From contig CAZTDP010000005.1 in NCBI GenBank assembly GCA_964612565.1, positions 1-62,260 on the forward strand: a stretch of DNA of 62,260 nucleotides. Direction: 5' to 3'. The translations under genes were made by a program, and so were the position numbers. The notes beneath the pieces are model-generated. The model had not been told where the DNA came from and searched no databases. It saw nothing but the letters and a program-made list of their open reading frames with translations. This stretch comes from CAZTDP01 sp964612565 (lineage in GTDB: Bacteria; Patescibacteriota; WWE3; UBA101185; UBA10185). This document shows, in pieces, positions 21,808 through 30,849 of the stretch. How positions within the stretch are numbered: the first letter of the stretch is position 1; every line of letters starts with the position of its first letter.

Positions 21808-23709
21808 ATGCAAAATTTAAGAACGCATAAAAAAGCTTACATGGAAGTGAGATCAAAAATAATGTTGTTCGGCTTTTTTAGTTTGTTTTTTATTGTCATA
21901 GTAAAACTTTTTCAGATTCAAGTTCTTAATCACAACCGCTACAAAGAAATGGCAGAAAATCAATACTGGACTCTTCAGGAGCTTCCGGCACGACGCGGAA
22001 ACATAGTGACTGCAGATGGCTATGTGCTCGCAGGGACCCAGGATGATTATTTATTATATTTAGAGCCCAAAGTTGTTAAAGATAAGTACAAGCTAGCCCA
22101 CGAATTGGGAGCACTTCTAGCCGATTACGACAAAATTGAAACCGCAAGAAAAGAAAAAGTGAAGGATGCCAAAAAAGATTCAGATGCCGCAGACGAGCAG
22201 GAAACAGACAAGCCGCTTGCTGAGGAATTTGTAAATTACGAACAAAAAATATTAGACGGCCTAAACAGCAATCTTTACTGGTATCCGGTTCGTAAAAATC
22301 TGTCACCTGAGCAGATGGAAGAAGTTCGTTCAAAAGGGTTTGAAGGTGTTGGGTTCGAAAAAGAGCCCCAACGTTATTATCCCGAAGGCACGCTCGCAAG
22401 CCATGTTTTAGGTTTTGTAGGAAGCGATGATAAAGGTGATAAACTTGGGTATTTTGGTATTGAAGGGGCTCTTAATGATGACTTAAAAGGGCGACCAGGG
22501 AAAATCTTGGAAGAAACCGACGCTACCGGCAATCCTATACTGGCCGGAGGCTACCGTAAAATTGATCCTATTGCAGGGCGAGATGTTGTTTTAACAGTAA
22601 ACAGGGCAATTCAGTATCTTGTGGAAAAAGCGCTTAAGGATGGAGTTAAAAAATACGATGCAATTTCCGGTACTGTCGTTGTTATGGATCCGTTTGACGG
22701 CTCTGTTTTAGCAATGGCAAATTATCCAACATATGATCCTGCCGACTTTGCCGAGGAGGCAGTTCTTGAAAAAGGCTCTGAGTTTAGGCGTACCGTAGAA
22801 AGGCAAAATATTGCGGTTGCTCAAACTTATGAACCCGGATCTGTTATCAAACCACTGACTGTTTCGTCCGCTGTGGACTTAAATTTGGTAAACGCTAATT
22901 CTACTTTTGAAGATAGCGGGCCGGTAAATTACTCGGGATTTTTTATTAATACTTGGGATGGTAGTCACTACGGAACTCAGACGATAGTTCAACTTTTGCA
23001 AAAATCTAACAATATTGGAGCCGCGTGGGTCGGAACAAAAGTTGGCGCTGACCGATTAAGCGAATATTTTAAAGATTTTGGCTTAGGGTCTAAAACAGGA
23101 ATTGATCTTGAGGGCGAGGATACCGGAATTATTCGTGATCCTAAGGACTGGACAGCCATTGACACGGCAACGGCGTCGTTTGGGCAGAGTATCTCGGCAA
23201 CGCCTCTACAGGTTTTAAATGCGTTTAATGTAATAGCCAACGGCGGAACGTTGTATCAGCCCAAAATTATTTCCAAGATAATTGATGGCAATAAAGTAAT
23301 TGAAATCCCCCCCAGAAAAATTAGAACGGTCATTTCTAAAGCAACATCCGATCAAATGATTCCGATGCTAGAACTAGCCGCAGACGGCGGTGAAGCGAAA
23401 TTTTTTGTCTTAAAAGACTACAAGGTAGCGGGTAAAACAGGAACCGCGCAAATTGCCGAAAACGGTAAGTATGCCGCCGAAAAGACAAACGCCACTTTCG
23501 TGGGATTTTTATCAGGCGAAAAAAAGATTTCGATAATAGTAAAACTTCAAGAGCCTCATTCTTCCATTTATGCCGCCGAAACTGCAGCTCCATTGTGGAT
23601 GCAGATTACAAGTGGTATTGCAAAGTATTATGGAATAACACCGGACAAAAATGTTACCGAAATTGACGCTTCTGCATCAAACCCGGCAACTTTGCCTGTT
23701 TCAAATTAA
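21808..23709 (+). CDS. ftsI: peptidoglycan D,D-transpeptidase FtsI (PBP2/PBP3 class B)
   Basis: A 633-residue class B penicillin-binding protein: a short cytoplasmic start, a membrane helix (about residues 18-38), a pedestal domain with R-R-G-N-I, then the transpeptidase domain. The catalytic S-V-I-K is at about residues 345-348, S-N-N near 400 and K-T-G-T near 543. It cross-links septal peptidoglycan. An acidic insertion (D-A-A-D-E-Q-E-T-D) lies near residues 128-137. It ends the first dcw block; no mur ligase genes follow, unlike the classic order. Confidence 0.94.
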   Translation: MQNLRTHKKAYMEVRSKIMLFGFFSLFFIVIVKLFQIQVLNHNRYKEMAENQYWTLQELPARRGNIVTADGYVLAGTQDDYLLYLEPKVVKDKYKLAHELGALLADYDKIETARKEKVKDAKKDSDAADEQETDKPLAEEFVNYEQKILDGLNSNLYWYPVRKNLSPEQMEEVRSKGFEGVGFEKEPQRYYPEGTLASHVLGFVGSDDKGDKLGYFGIEGALNDDLKGRPGKILEETDATGNPILAGGYRKIDPIAGRDVVLTVNRAIQYLVEKALKDGVKKYDAISGTVVVMDPFDGSVLAMANYPTYDPADFAEEAVLEKGSEFRRTVERQNIAVAQTYEPGSVIKPLTVSSAVDLNLVNANSTFEDSGPVNYSGFFINTWDGSHYGTQTIVQLLQKSNNIGAAWVGTKVGADRLSEYFKDFGLGSKTGIDLEGEDTGIIRDPKDWTAIDTATASFGQSISATPLQVLNAFNVIANGGTLYQPKIISKIIDGNKVIEIPPRKIRTVISKATSDQMIPMLELAADGGEAKFFVLKDYKVAGKTGTAQIAENGKYAAEKTNATFVGFLSGEKKISIIVKLQEPHSSIYAAETAAPLWMQITSGIAKYYGITPDKNVTEIDASASNPATLPVSN

Positions 23710-23774
23710 CAAACTCTATTTTAAATAGATACATCTATCTTTAAAATTTCATTCACTTAAAGTAAAAATAATTT

Positions 23775-24131
23775 GTGCTCACCGGCCGCAAAAAACTTGG
23801 AAACTTTGGGGAAGAAGTTGCGGCGAGGTATTTGGTGTCTAAGGGGTACAAAATACTTAAGCGAAATTGGTTTTGCTACGCCGGTGAGCTGGACATTATC
23901 GCGTATGACGGTCAGCTGGTTTTTGTCGAAGTAAAAACAGTTAATTTGGGCACCGAAATTGAACCGGAAGAGCTACTAACCAGAGGAAAGCTCCACCGCT
24001 TTTATAAAACCGCTCATTTCTTTTTAAAACGACATAATTACATAGGAGTTAGCTACAGGTTTGATTTTGTGGCTGTAACAAGATTGCATGATTCGAGCAA
24101 ATTAATTCACTATCCCAACTGTTTAACATAA
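23775..24131 (+). CDS. UPF0102 (YraN-like) family protein
   Basis: A 118-residue protein with the nuclease-like fold signatures of YraN: G-N-F-G-E-E-V-A-A-R-Y-L near residues 9-20, G-E-L-D-I-I-A-Y-D and L-V-F-V-E-V-K-T, giving the E...D...E-x-K pattern of the restriction-endonuclease-like superfamily. The biological role is not settled. It starts with GTG at 23775; TAAAAA lies about six bases upstream, suggesting a short or absent leader. Confidence 0.88.
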   Translation: MLTGRKKLGNFGEEVAARYLVSKGYKILKRNWFCYAGELDIIAYDGQLVFVEVKTVNLGTEIEPEELLTRGKLHRFYKTAHFFLKRHNYIGVSYRFDFVAVTRLHDSSKLIHYPNCLT

Positions 24132-24161
24132 AGCCTATTGAAATCCCCCCAACGTTTCCTG

Positions 24162-24167
24162 TACTAT
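24162..24167 (+). promoter_or_regulatory. -10 box of a leaderless promoter (TACTAT N6 ATG)
   Basis: TACTAT ends exactly 6 bases before the ATG at 24174 and argues for that start over the in-frame one at 24138. Confidence 0.55.
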
Positions 24168-24173
24168 TGTAGT

Positions 24174-24575
24174 ATGCCTAAGAAAATACTATTTGTAGAA
24201 GACGATGAAGGTTTTTTTAATATTTTTTCGGTGCCTCTTAAAATGAAGGGCTATGATGTTATACATGTTGCTGATGGCGCAAGAGCCGTAGACACAATAA
24301 CTCAGGAAAAGCCCGATCTGATACTCATGGATATAATTTTGCCCGGTACCAGCGGCCTTGATATTTTAAAGGAAATCAAGGAAAACGAAGAAACCAAGCC
24401 TATAAAGGTTGTTATGTTAACCAATTTTGGTAATGATGACAACATAAATAAGGCTATGGAGTACGGGGCAGAGGATTACTACATGAAATACAACGTTGTT
24501 CCGTCAGAACTGCCCGACAAGATAGCCGTTCTTCTTGGTGAGACCTCGGATAGCGGAATAAAAGTAACGGGCTGA
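24174..24575 (+). CDS. single-domain response regulator (CheY-like)
   Basis: A 133-residue protein that is one receiver domain with no output domain. The acidic pair is in L-F-V-E-D-D-E-G, the phosphoacceptor in L-I-L-M-D-I-I-L-P-G, the switch Thr in V-M-L-T-N and the Lys in D-Y-Y-M-K. It is followed 7 bases later by a histidine kinase, so the two probably form a phosphorelay pair. Without a DNA-binding domain it must act by protein contact or pass the phosphate on. Confidence 0.9.
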   Translation: MPKKILFVEDDEGFFNIFSVPLKMKGYDVIHVADGARAVDTITQEKPDLILMDIILPGTSGLDILKEIKENEETKPIKVVMLTNFGNDDNINKAMEYGAEDYYMKYNVVPSELPDKIAVLLGETSDSGIKVTG

Positions 24576-24582
24576 AAGCTTT

Positions 24583-25416
24583 ATGGAAACATATATAATA
24601 TGGCTTATTGTTGCAGAGTCCGTATTGCTCTTAGTAATTTCTATTCTCCTTTTTAAAAAAACAAGCAGTATAAACAAGTTAATAAATGAAATACACGAAC
24701 TTAAGTCTCACGGCGGGGCGGGCAGTTTTTTGGACGGCAAAAACGACTTTATTCCGGTTTTAGTACACGAATTAAGGGCGCCGCTTTCGGTCATTAAAGG
24801 AGCTTCCGATCTTTTATTAAAGGATGCGGGCAAACTAGATGCCGAACAGATCCACACCCTGCTGGCTCAAACAAAGGAAAGTTCCAATGCGATGCTTAAA
24901 CTGGTAGCTGACATACTGGATGTCTCAAAAATAGGTTCCGGTAGATTCGAGATAAATAAAGTTTTTACAAATATTAACGATGTACTTAGAGAAGAGTGTA
25001 GTTACTTTAACCCGGTAGCTCAAGTTAAAAAAATTGAAATGAAGGTTAATTTAGAGCAAGACTTTCCGAACTTTAGCTTTGATCCCGAGCGAATAAAACA
25101 AGTCATGAACAATCTTCTTTCAAATGCTATAAAGTACACGCCGGAAGGCGGAAGCGTGCAGGTATGTAGCCGTAAGTTTGATCATCATATTGAAGTTGTG
25201 GTTGCAGATACAGGAATAGGCATTCCGAGTAAGGACAAAGATAACTTGTTTAAACCTTTTATGCAGGCTTCAAATCACGGTCAAACCAAAGAAAGCGGTA
25301 CCGGTTTAGGTTTAGTGATTGCTAAAGCCATAATAGAGTCTCACAAAGGCAATATTTGGGCCGAAGACAACGGAAGTCAAGGTACTAAGTTTATTTTTAC
25401 GCTTCCGTTAGAGTGA
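24583..25416 (+). CDS. membrane sensor histidine kinase
   Basis: A 277-residue kinase with one N-terminal membrane helix (residues about 4-24) and almost no extracytoplasmic sensor. HisKA has the phosphorylatable His in L-V-H-E-L-R-A-P-L-S near residue 63. HATPase_c follows with the N box N-N-L-L-S-N-A-I-K-Y-T, the G1 box V-A-D-T-G-I-G-I-P and the G2 box G-T-G-L-G-L-V-I-A-K. It probably phosphorylates the receiver encoded just upstream. The signal is unknown; the short N-terminus suggests it is sensed in or at the membrane, or through a partner. Confidence 0.92.
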   Translation: METYIIWLIVAESVLLLVISILLFKKTSSINKLINEIHELKSHGGAGSFLDGKNDFIPVLVHELRAPLSVIKGASDLLLKDAGKLDAEQIHTLLAQTKESSNAMLKLVADILDVSKIGSGRFEINKVFTNINDVLREECSYFNPVAQVKKIEMKVNLEQDFPNFSFDPERIKQVMNNLLSNAIKYTPEGGSVQVCSRKFDHHIEVVVADTGIGIPSKDKDNLFKPFMQASNHGQTKESGTGLGLVIAKAIIESHKGNIWAEDNGSQGTKFIFTLPLE

Positions 25417-25447
25417 TATAGCCGTTACTCATAATTTAGATATAAAC

Positions 25448-26830
25448 ATGAAAGTTAATCCAAACATTTTTAGGGAATATGATATTAGAGGCATCTATAA
25501 CGATGATCTTACGGACGAAGTAGCTTTTCATATCGGAAAGGCCTGCGGTACTTTTTACAGACGAAAAGGTTTAAAGAATATTGTTTTAGGTTTAGACGCC
25601 CGCACGAGTTCTCCGTCTTTGGCAAAACGATTATCGGACGGACTTTTAAGCACAGGTTGCGATGTTTCAAATGTCGGAATGGTTCCTTACCCATTAATTC
25701 ATTTTTTCACTACAACTCAGGGTTTTGACGGCGGTGTTTATGTTACGGCAAGCCACAACACTAAGGAATACAACGGAATCAAACCCGAGTATAAAAACGC
25801 CGAGCCTATGTATGGCGCCGAACTTAAGCAATTGGAGGACACCATCGAGCACGAAAATTATATGTCCGGAGCCGGTTCATACAGTGAAATTGATTTAACC
25901 GATACGTATGTGGATTTTATAACCAAAAAATTTTTATTTAAGAAAAAGTTTAAGGTTGTGCTAAACGCAGGAAACGGTGTTACCGGCGAAGTTGCTCTGC
26001 GTGTTTTTAAAAAGCTGAATATTCAGGTTTTACCGATAAATATTGAAAAAGACGGTGAGTTTCCAAACGGAACACCGGATCCGGAAGACCCCGCGTTTGT
26101 AAAATTAACTTTGGACGCGGTTAAAAAGAGTGGCGCCGACGCGGGTTTTGGTTTGGACGGTGATGGCGATAGGTTTTTAGCGGTGGACGAGCGTGGAACT
26201 GCCTACGCGGCTGATCGTATGTTGTTATTGTTTTCTAAGGCCATTTTAGCTTCTAACCCCGGGGCTAAAATAGTATTTGACGTTAAGTGTACTTCGCTTG
26301 CGGATGAAGTTATTAAAAAATACGGCGGTGTTCCTGAAATAATGCAAACCGGAAGAGCCTTCTTTTTGTCAAAAGTTATTAAAAAGGAAGCAATTTTTGG
26401 TTTGGAGTTTGCCGGCCACACTTATTTTGCTGACGACTACTTTGGTTTTGATGATGGCATATACGCGATACTTAGAACTTTAAAAATATTAAATGACACA
26501 GGTAAAAAACTTTCAGAATTAATGGCAGAATTTCCTAAAACCGTAAGCTCGTCCGAAATAAAAGTACCTTGCAGCGACGATACTAAATTTAAGGTTATAT
26601 CTCAAATTGTTTCCGAGGTGCAAGCTTCAAGCGGATACACAAACCCAATTTTTGTTGACGGCGTTAGAGCCAACGTAACGCCTACCAGCTGGTTTTTGAT
26701 CCGCGCAAAAAATACCTCACCTTTCTTGGGAGTTCGCATGGAGGCAAGAGATGAAGAGGATATGAGTGTTGTAATGGCCGCTGTGGTAAAGCTTTTATCT
26801 AATCAAGGCTTACACTTGGACGAGATCTAA
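25448..26830 (+). CDS. manB: phosphomannomutase/phosphoglucomutase
   Basis: A 460-residue alpha-D-phosphohexomutase. The N-terminal F-R-E-Y-D-I-R-G-I is followed by the catalytic phosphoserine loop T-A-S-H-N (Ser near residue 102), the metal loop D-G-D-G-D-R (about 236-243), the sugar-binding loop G-L-E-F-A-G-H and a C-terminal phosphate-binding region. It interconverts hexose-6-phosphate and hexose-1-phosphate, the feed for nucleotide sugars used by the glycan locus. Whether Man or Glc is preferred cannot be read from sequence. TTTAGAT lies six bases before the ATG. Confidence 0.9.
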   Translation: MKVNPNIFREYDIRGIYNDDLTDEVAFHIGKACGTFYRRKGLKNIVLGLDARTSSPSLAKRLSDGLLSTGCDVSNVGMVPYPLIHFFTTTQGFDGGVYVTASHNTKEYNGIKPEYKNAEPMYGAELKQLEDTIEHENYMSGAGSYSEIDLTDTYVDFITKKFLFKKKFKVVLNAGNGVTGEVALRVFKKLNIQVLPINIEKDGEFPNGTPDPEDPAFVKLTLDAVKKSGADAGFGLDGDGDRFLAVDERGTAYAADRMLLLFSKAILASNPGAKIVFDVKCTSLADEVIKKYGGVPEIMQTGRAFFLSKVIKKEAIFGLEFAGHTYFADDYFGFDDGIYAILRTLKILNDTGKKLSELMAEFPKTVSSSEIKVPCSDDTKFKVISQIVSEVQASSGYTNPIFVDGVRANVTPTSWFLIRAKNTSPFLGVRMEARDEEDMSVVMAAVVKLLSNQGLHLDEI

Positions 26831-26870
26831 GGGTTATCAACAGGCCCTTTTTGGTATATATTTTGTATAT

Positions 26871-29132
26871 ATGAAAAACAAATCTGCCCACATTGTTTGG
26901 TTTAAAGAAGTTGGTAAGGAAGACATTCCTTTTGTAGGAGGGAAGGGAGCCAATCTTGGAGAAATGGTTGGCGCAAAAATTCCGGTCCCTAACGGATTTA
27001 TTGTAACGGCCAAGGCCTATTTTGATTTTTTAGCTACGACTTCTATTAAAGACAAAATTATTCACGAACTTTCAGATCTTAATGTAGATGATTCAAAAAA
27101 GCTTCAAGCCGCCGCAAAACGAATACGCACAGCAATTGTTGCTGCCGATCCGCCTCAGGAACTTATTGAACAAATTAAAAATCATTACCACGAGCTTTGT
27201 GGTGAGTTTGACCGCTATGTGGCTGTTAGATCTTCGGCAACAGCTGAAGATCTTCCGGATGCTTCGTTTGCCGGCCAACAAGAGACTTACTTAAACGTAA
27301 AAGGCTGGAAAGAAGTTGCAAAAAAAGTACAAGAGTGTTGGTCTTCACTTTTTGAAGCTCGAGCCATTTTTTACAGGGCAACAAACAAGTATTCCCATTT
27401 AAAGGTTGGAATCGCCGTTCCGGTTCAGTTAATGGTTCAGTCCGATTACTCGGGAATTATGTTTACGGTAAACCCACTAACTAACAATCGTGATGAAGTT
27501 TCAATTGAAACAGCTTTTGGTCTCGGCCAGCCTGTTGTTTCGGGAGAAGTTACACCGGATCAATACATCGTTAACAAAAAAACAGGAAAAATTATTTCCC
27601 GATATATTTCAAAGCAGACGTGGCAGTTGACTTTAGCAGGGAACACTCCCGTTTCACGAAAATATCAACACGTTCAAAAGATTCCAAATAGATTAATTGT
27701 TGAGCTCGCCGATGTTGGAATGAGAATTGAAAAACATTATGGCAGACCCCAAGATATCGAGTACGGCATTGAAGGTGGAAAAATATATATTGTTCAATCC
27801 CGTCCGGTAACGACTCTTGTCCAAAAAGAAACAGAACTAAAAGTCGATGAATCAAAAAAAGCAGTTGTCTTACTTGAAGGTTTGGCTGCATCTCCGGGCG
27901 TTGGCGTTGGAAAAGTAAAAATAGTCAAAGGTCCCAGCGAGATAAACAAAGTTAAAGAAGGCGATATTTTAGTTGCTGAAATGACAAATCCCGATTACGT
28001 TCCGGCAATGAAGCGCGCAAGCGCAATTGTTACCGATCTTGGCGGAAGAACCAGCCACGCTGCTATTGTTAGCCGAGAGCTGGGTGTTCCTGCTGTTGTG
28101 GGAACAAGTCACGCCACTAAAATTCTTACCACGGGAGAGGTTATTACTGTTGACGGTGCTGCCGGCAAGGTTTTTGAAGGGGATGTTTCGAAACAAACAA
28201 CAACCGATACTAAGGCAAAAACCGATATGGGAAATCTTAAAACCGCTACAAAAATATACTGCAATCTTGCAGAGCCTGAACTTGCCGCCGAAGTAGCCTC
28301 AAAAAATGTTGACGGAATAGGATTGTTACGCGCCGAATTTATTATGGCGCAAATCGGTAAGCATCCGCGTAAGTTTATTGAGGAAAAGAAACAAAAGGAA
28401 TTTATCCAAAAGTTGGCCGACGGACTTGAAAAATTTGCCGAAGCTTTTAACCCCCGTCCGGTTGTTTATAGATTTAACGATTTTAAATCAAATGAATACG
28501 CAAACTTAACCGGTGGGAAACAATTTGAACAAGAAGAACCAAATCCGTTAATTGGCTATAGAGGTGTTTCTCGATATCTTAAAGAACCCGAAGTATTTGA
28601 AATGGAAGTAGAAGCAATTAAATATGTACGAAATAAACTTGGGTATAAAAACCTTTGGGTTATGATGCCTTTTGTTCGAACAGTTGAACAGTTTAGAGGT
28701 GTTAAAAAGTTGTTGGCCGTAAATGGTTTGAGACAAAGCGGCCTATTTAAGCTTTGGATGATGGTAGAAATCCCCTCAAATGTTATTTTGCTCGACAAAT
28801 TCATTGATGAAGGTTTTGACGGAGTTTCAATTGGAACAAACGATTTAACAATGCTAACCTTGGGTGTTGACCGCGACAACGAAAAGGTCGCCGATGTTTA
28901 CAACGAAATGGATCCCGCAGTTTTAGCTTCGTTAGAAAAAATTGTCACAACGTGTAAAAAGAGAAAAATTACATGTTCTGTTTGTGGCCAGGCACCTAGC
29001 GTTTTTCCTGAACTTGTTGAAAAACTGGTTGAATGGGGAGTCACCTCGGTTTCATTAAGCCCCGATGTTATTGAAAAAACACGTGGCATTATTTATGACG
29101 CTGAAAAGAAAGTGTTAGGCCGCAAAAAGTGA
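26871..29132 (+). CDS. ppsA: phosphoenolpyruvate synthase (pyruvate, water dikinase)
   Basis: A 753-residue protein with the three domains of PEP synthase: an N-terminal ATP-grasp part (V-G-G-K-G-A-N-L-G-E-M, later V-R-S-S-A-T-A-E-D), the phosphohistidine swivel domain with G-G-R-T-S-H-A-A (His near residue 397), and a C-terminal PEP/pyruvate TIM barrel with G-L-L-R-A-E-F and the catalytic-Cys region C-S-V-C-G-Q-A-P. It interconverts pyruvate and PEP with ATP. A TATTTT box lies six bases before the ATG. Enolase follows 85 bases downstream, so lower glycolysis/gluconeogenesis genes are clustered. Confidence 0.93.
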   Translation: MKNKSAHIVWFKEVGKEDIPFVGGKGANLGEMVGAKIPVPNGFIVTAKAYFDFLATTSIKDKIIHELSDLNVDDSKKLQAAAKRIRTAIVAADPPQELIEQIKNHYHELCGEFDRYVAVRSSATAEDLPDASFAGQQETYLNVKGWKEVAKKVQECWSSLFEARAIFYRATNKYSHLKVGIAVPVQLMVQSDYSGIMFTVNPLTNNRDEVSIETAFGLGQPVVSGEVTPDQYIVNKKTGKIISRYISKQTWQLTLAGNTPVSRKYQHVQKIPNRLIVELADVGMRIEKHYGRPQDIEYGIEGGKIYIVQSRPVTTLVQKETELKVDESKKAVVLLEGLAASPGVGVGKVKIVKGPSEINKVKEGDILVAEMTNPDYVPAMKRASAIVTDLGGRTSHAAIVSRELGVPAVVGTSHATKILTTGEVITVDGAAGKVFEGDVSKQTTTDTKAKTDMGNLKTATKIYCNLAEPELAAEVASKNVDGIGLLRAEFIMAQIGKHPRKFIEEKKQKEFIQKLADGLEKFAEAFNPRPVVYRFNDFKSNEYANLTGGKQFEQEEPNPLIGYRGVSRYLKEPEVFEMEVEAIKYVRNKLGYKNLWVMMPFVRTVEQFRGVKKLLAVNGLRQSGLFKLWMMVEIPSNVILLDKFIDEGFDGVSIGTNDLTMLTLGVDRDNEKVADVYNEMDPAVLASLEKIVTTCKKRKITCSVCGQAPSVFPELVEKLVEWGVTSVSLSPDVIEKTRGIIYDAEKKVLGRKK

Positions 29133-29196
29133 GGACCGTTTCATAAATTGAAAGCATGTGGCGAGCAACCATCCAGCAGCGAAGCGAGGACCGTTT
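29131..29196 (+). repeat. pair of 11-base direct repeats between ppsA and eno
   Basis: GAGGACCGTTT occurs at 29131-29141 and 29186-29196. The 85-base intergenic region also has several GCGA-type elements. Role unknown. Confidence 0.4.
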
Positions 29197-29217
29197 GCGA
29201 GACGCATGATTGAGTCT

Positions 29218-30447
29218 ATGTCAAAGATAAAAAGTATAACCTGTCACAAAATTTTAAACTCAAGAGGCGATTGGACCATTGAGACCAAGGTCACACTAGA
29301 CGATGGTTCTGAAGGTGTCCAGGCAATTCCAGATGGAGCCTCGAAAGGCGAAAACGAAGCAGTTTATATTCCTGTTGAAAAAGCAGTAGATATTGTAAGC
29401 ACAGCCATAAACGACGTATTGGAAGGAGAAAACCCGTTTGATCAAGAAGCAGTCGACAATGTACTGCTCGAAATGGACGGAACCTCGACCAAGCGCCATT
29501 TGGGTGGTAATAGCATTCTGTCTGTTTCGTTAGGGGTTGCAAAAGCGGCGGCAGTATCAAAGGGCGTCGAACTTTACGAATATCTGGCCACGCTATTTAC
29601 GGAAAAACCATTAGAAAAAGTCGGTTTAGCATTTCCAACACCGGTTTTTAACATAATAAACGGCGGAAAGCACGCGCATAACAATCTTTCATTTCAGGAA
29701 TTTATGGTTATTCCGGCAAGAACTTTACCGTTTGATAAGGCACTTGAGTTGGGAGTAAAGGTTTATCACAATTTAAAAGACAATTTAATTAAAGACGGTT
29801 TTGATGTAGATGTGGGAGATGAGGGCGGTTTTGCGCCCAACGGATTTACTACAAAGAAAGCGTTGGAATACATTTCGTCGGCGATTTCTCAAAGCTACAA
29901 GCTTGGAGAACAGGCGTTTCTTGGAATGGATGTGGCCGCTGAATCGTTTTACACACATGGGGGTTACAACATAGCCGAAGAAAAACTCGAACTTACAACC
30001 GAAGATTTGGAAAAGTATCATCACAACAATTTATTGCGTCACCCAATAATTTATCTTGAAGACCCGTTTTACGAATCGGACACGCAAGGCTGGGTCCACT
30101 TTTACGAAACTCACAACGAAAAAGTTATGATCGTGGCCGACGACCTTGTTGTTACAAATCCAAAATTCCTAAAAAGCGCAATTACAAATCATCTTGCCAA
30201 CGCGGTTATTGTAAAGCCAAATCAGGTTGGAAGTTTAACCGAAACTTTTGAGTTTGTTCGTAAGGCGCAAGCGGCAGACATGAAAGTTGTTGTTTCCCAC
30301 CGAAGCGGTGAGACCGGTGAGGATACATTTATCGCTGATTTAGCACTTGCAGTGGGTGCTGATTTTATAAAGTCAGGTGCCCCCGTTAGAGGGGAACGCG
30401 TGGTCAAATACAATAGGCTTTTGGATATTTTTAACTCTACTCGATAG
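29218..30447 (+). CDS. eno: enolase
   Basis: A 409-residue enolase that interconverts 2-phosphoglycerate and PEP. Conserved parts: I-L-N-S-R-G-D-W-T near the start, F-Q-E-F-M, D-V-G-D-E-G-G-F-A-P-N, metal-binding Y-L-E-D-P-F, catalytic-Lys region I-V-K-P-N-Q-V-G-S and S-H-R-S-G-E-T, then I-K-S-G-A-P. The mobile loop reads D-G-A-S-K-G instead of the usual S-G-A-S-T-G, a local deviation. M-S-K-I-K is taken as the start; in-frame extensions to 29158 look like non-coding sequence. No SD or N6 -10 box is present, so co-transcription with ppsA is likely. Confidence 0.92.
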   Translation: MSKIKSITCHKILNSRGDWTIETKVTLDDGSEGVQAIPDGASKGENEAVYIPVEKAVDIVSTAINDVLEGENPFDQEAVDNVLLEMDGTSTKRHLGGNSILSVSLGVAKAAAVSKGVELYEYLATLFTEKPLEKVGLAFPTPVFNIINGGKHAHNNLSFQEFMVIPARTLPFDKALELGVKVYHNLKDNLIKDGFDVDVGDEGGFAPNGFTTKKALEYISSAISQSYKLGEQAFLGMDVAAESFYTHGGYNIAEEKLELTTEDLEKYHHNNLLRHPIIYLEDPFYESDTQGWVHFYETHNEKVMIVADDLVVTNPKFLKSAITNHLANAVIVKPNQVGSLTETFEFVRKAQAADMKVVVSHRSGETGEDTFIADLALAVGADFIKSGAPVRGERVVKYNRLLDIFNSTR

Positions 30448-30450
30448 AGT
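30434..30450 (+). terminator. possible short hairpin at the end of eno
   Basis: ACTCTA (30434-30439) pairs with TAGAGT (30445-30450) over the enolase stop. No T-run is visible before the N gap, so this is weak. Confidence 0.25.
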
Positions 30451-30460
30451 AAGCAGCATA

Positions 30461-30560
30461 NNNNNNNNNNNNNNNNNNNNNNNNNNNNNNNNNNNNNNNN
30501 NNNNNNNNNNNNNNNNNNNNNNNNNNNNNNNNNNNNNNNNNNNNNNNNNNNNNNNNNNNN
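30461..30560. other. assembly gap of 100 Ns between eno and the histidine phosphatase
   Basis: 100 unresolved bases with no shared sequence on the two sides. The phosphatase gene is cut here; families of this type need about 100 more residues, so the real gap is probably longer than drawn. Confidence 0.95.
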
Positions 30561-30813
30561 TTAACTTTTCGGCTAAAATTTTAGCTTGCTCGCGACCTTT
30601 GTCCGTGAGCGGCGAGTCCCGCCAGCCACTAAATATAAAGTTTGCGTTGTCTTCGGTCTGACCGTGTCTAAAAATATAAATTGTCGGTTTTCCGGGAATT
30701 TCGGTTTTTGGAAGTTCGTCAGCATTTTTATAGCTTAAATAAGATAAAGCCTCGTCAACCTTTTCTTTTCCGTATTTTTCGTAATATCTATTTAACAAAG
30801 AGATATCGGGCAT
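30561..30813 (-). CDS. histidine phosphatase / phosphoglycerate mutase-like protein, C-terminus lost in gap
   Basis: 84 residues are visible from the ATG at 30813. A short helical N-terminus is followed by a histidine-phosphatase core: I-Y-I-F-R-H-G-Q-T-E-D-N with the phosphorylatable His, then F-S-G-W-R-D-S-P-L-T-D-K-G-R-E-Q-A. The protein runs into the Ns, so the second catalytic His is not seen. It may be a phosphoglycerate mutase, which would suit the neighbouring enolase and PEP synthase, or a general phosphatase. It is divergent from dedA with only 36 bases between start codons; TAGGAT lies 7 bases before its ATG. Confidence 0.75.
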
Positions 30814-30837
30814 CTGTTTAATCCTACCACAACATGA

Positions 30838-30843
30838 TATTAT
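30838..30843 (+). promoter_or_regulatory. -10 box of a leaderless promoter (TATTAT N6 ATG)
   Basis: TATTAT ends exactly 6 bases before the ATG at 30850. It lies within a 36-base divergent intergenic region. Confidence 0.6.
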
Positions 30844-30849
30844 GTCTAA

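Noticed and set aside
29158..29217. N-terminal extension of enolase
   Set aside because: The 20 extra codons run through a repeat-bearing intergenic stretch; enolases begin near M-S-K-I.
30377..30661. Open frame crossing the Ns on the plus strand near eno
   Set aside because: It exists only because Ns contain no stops.
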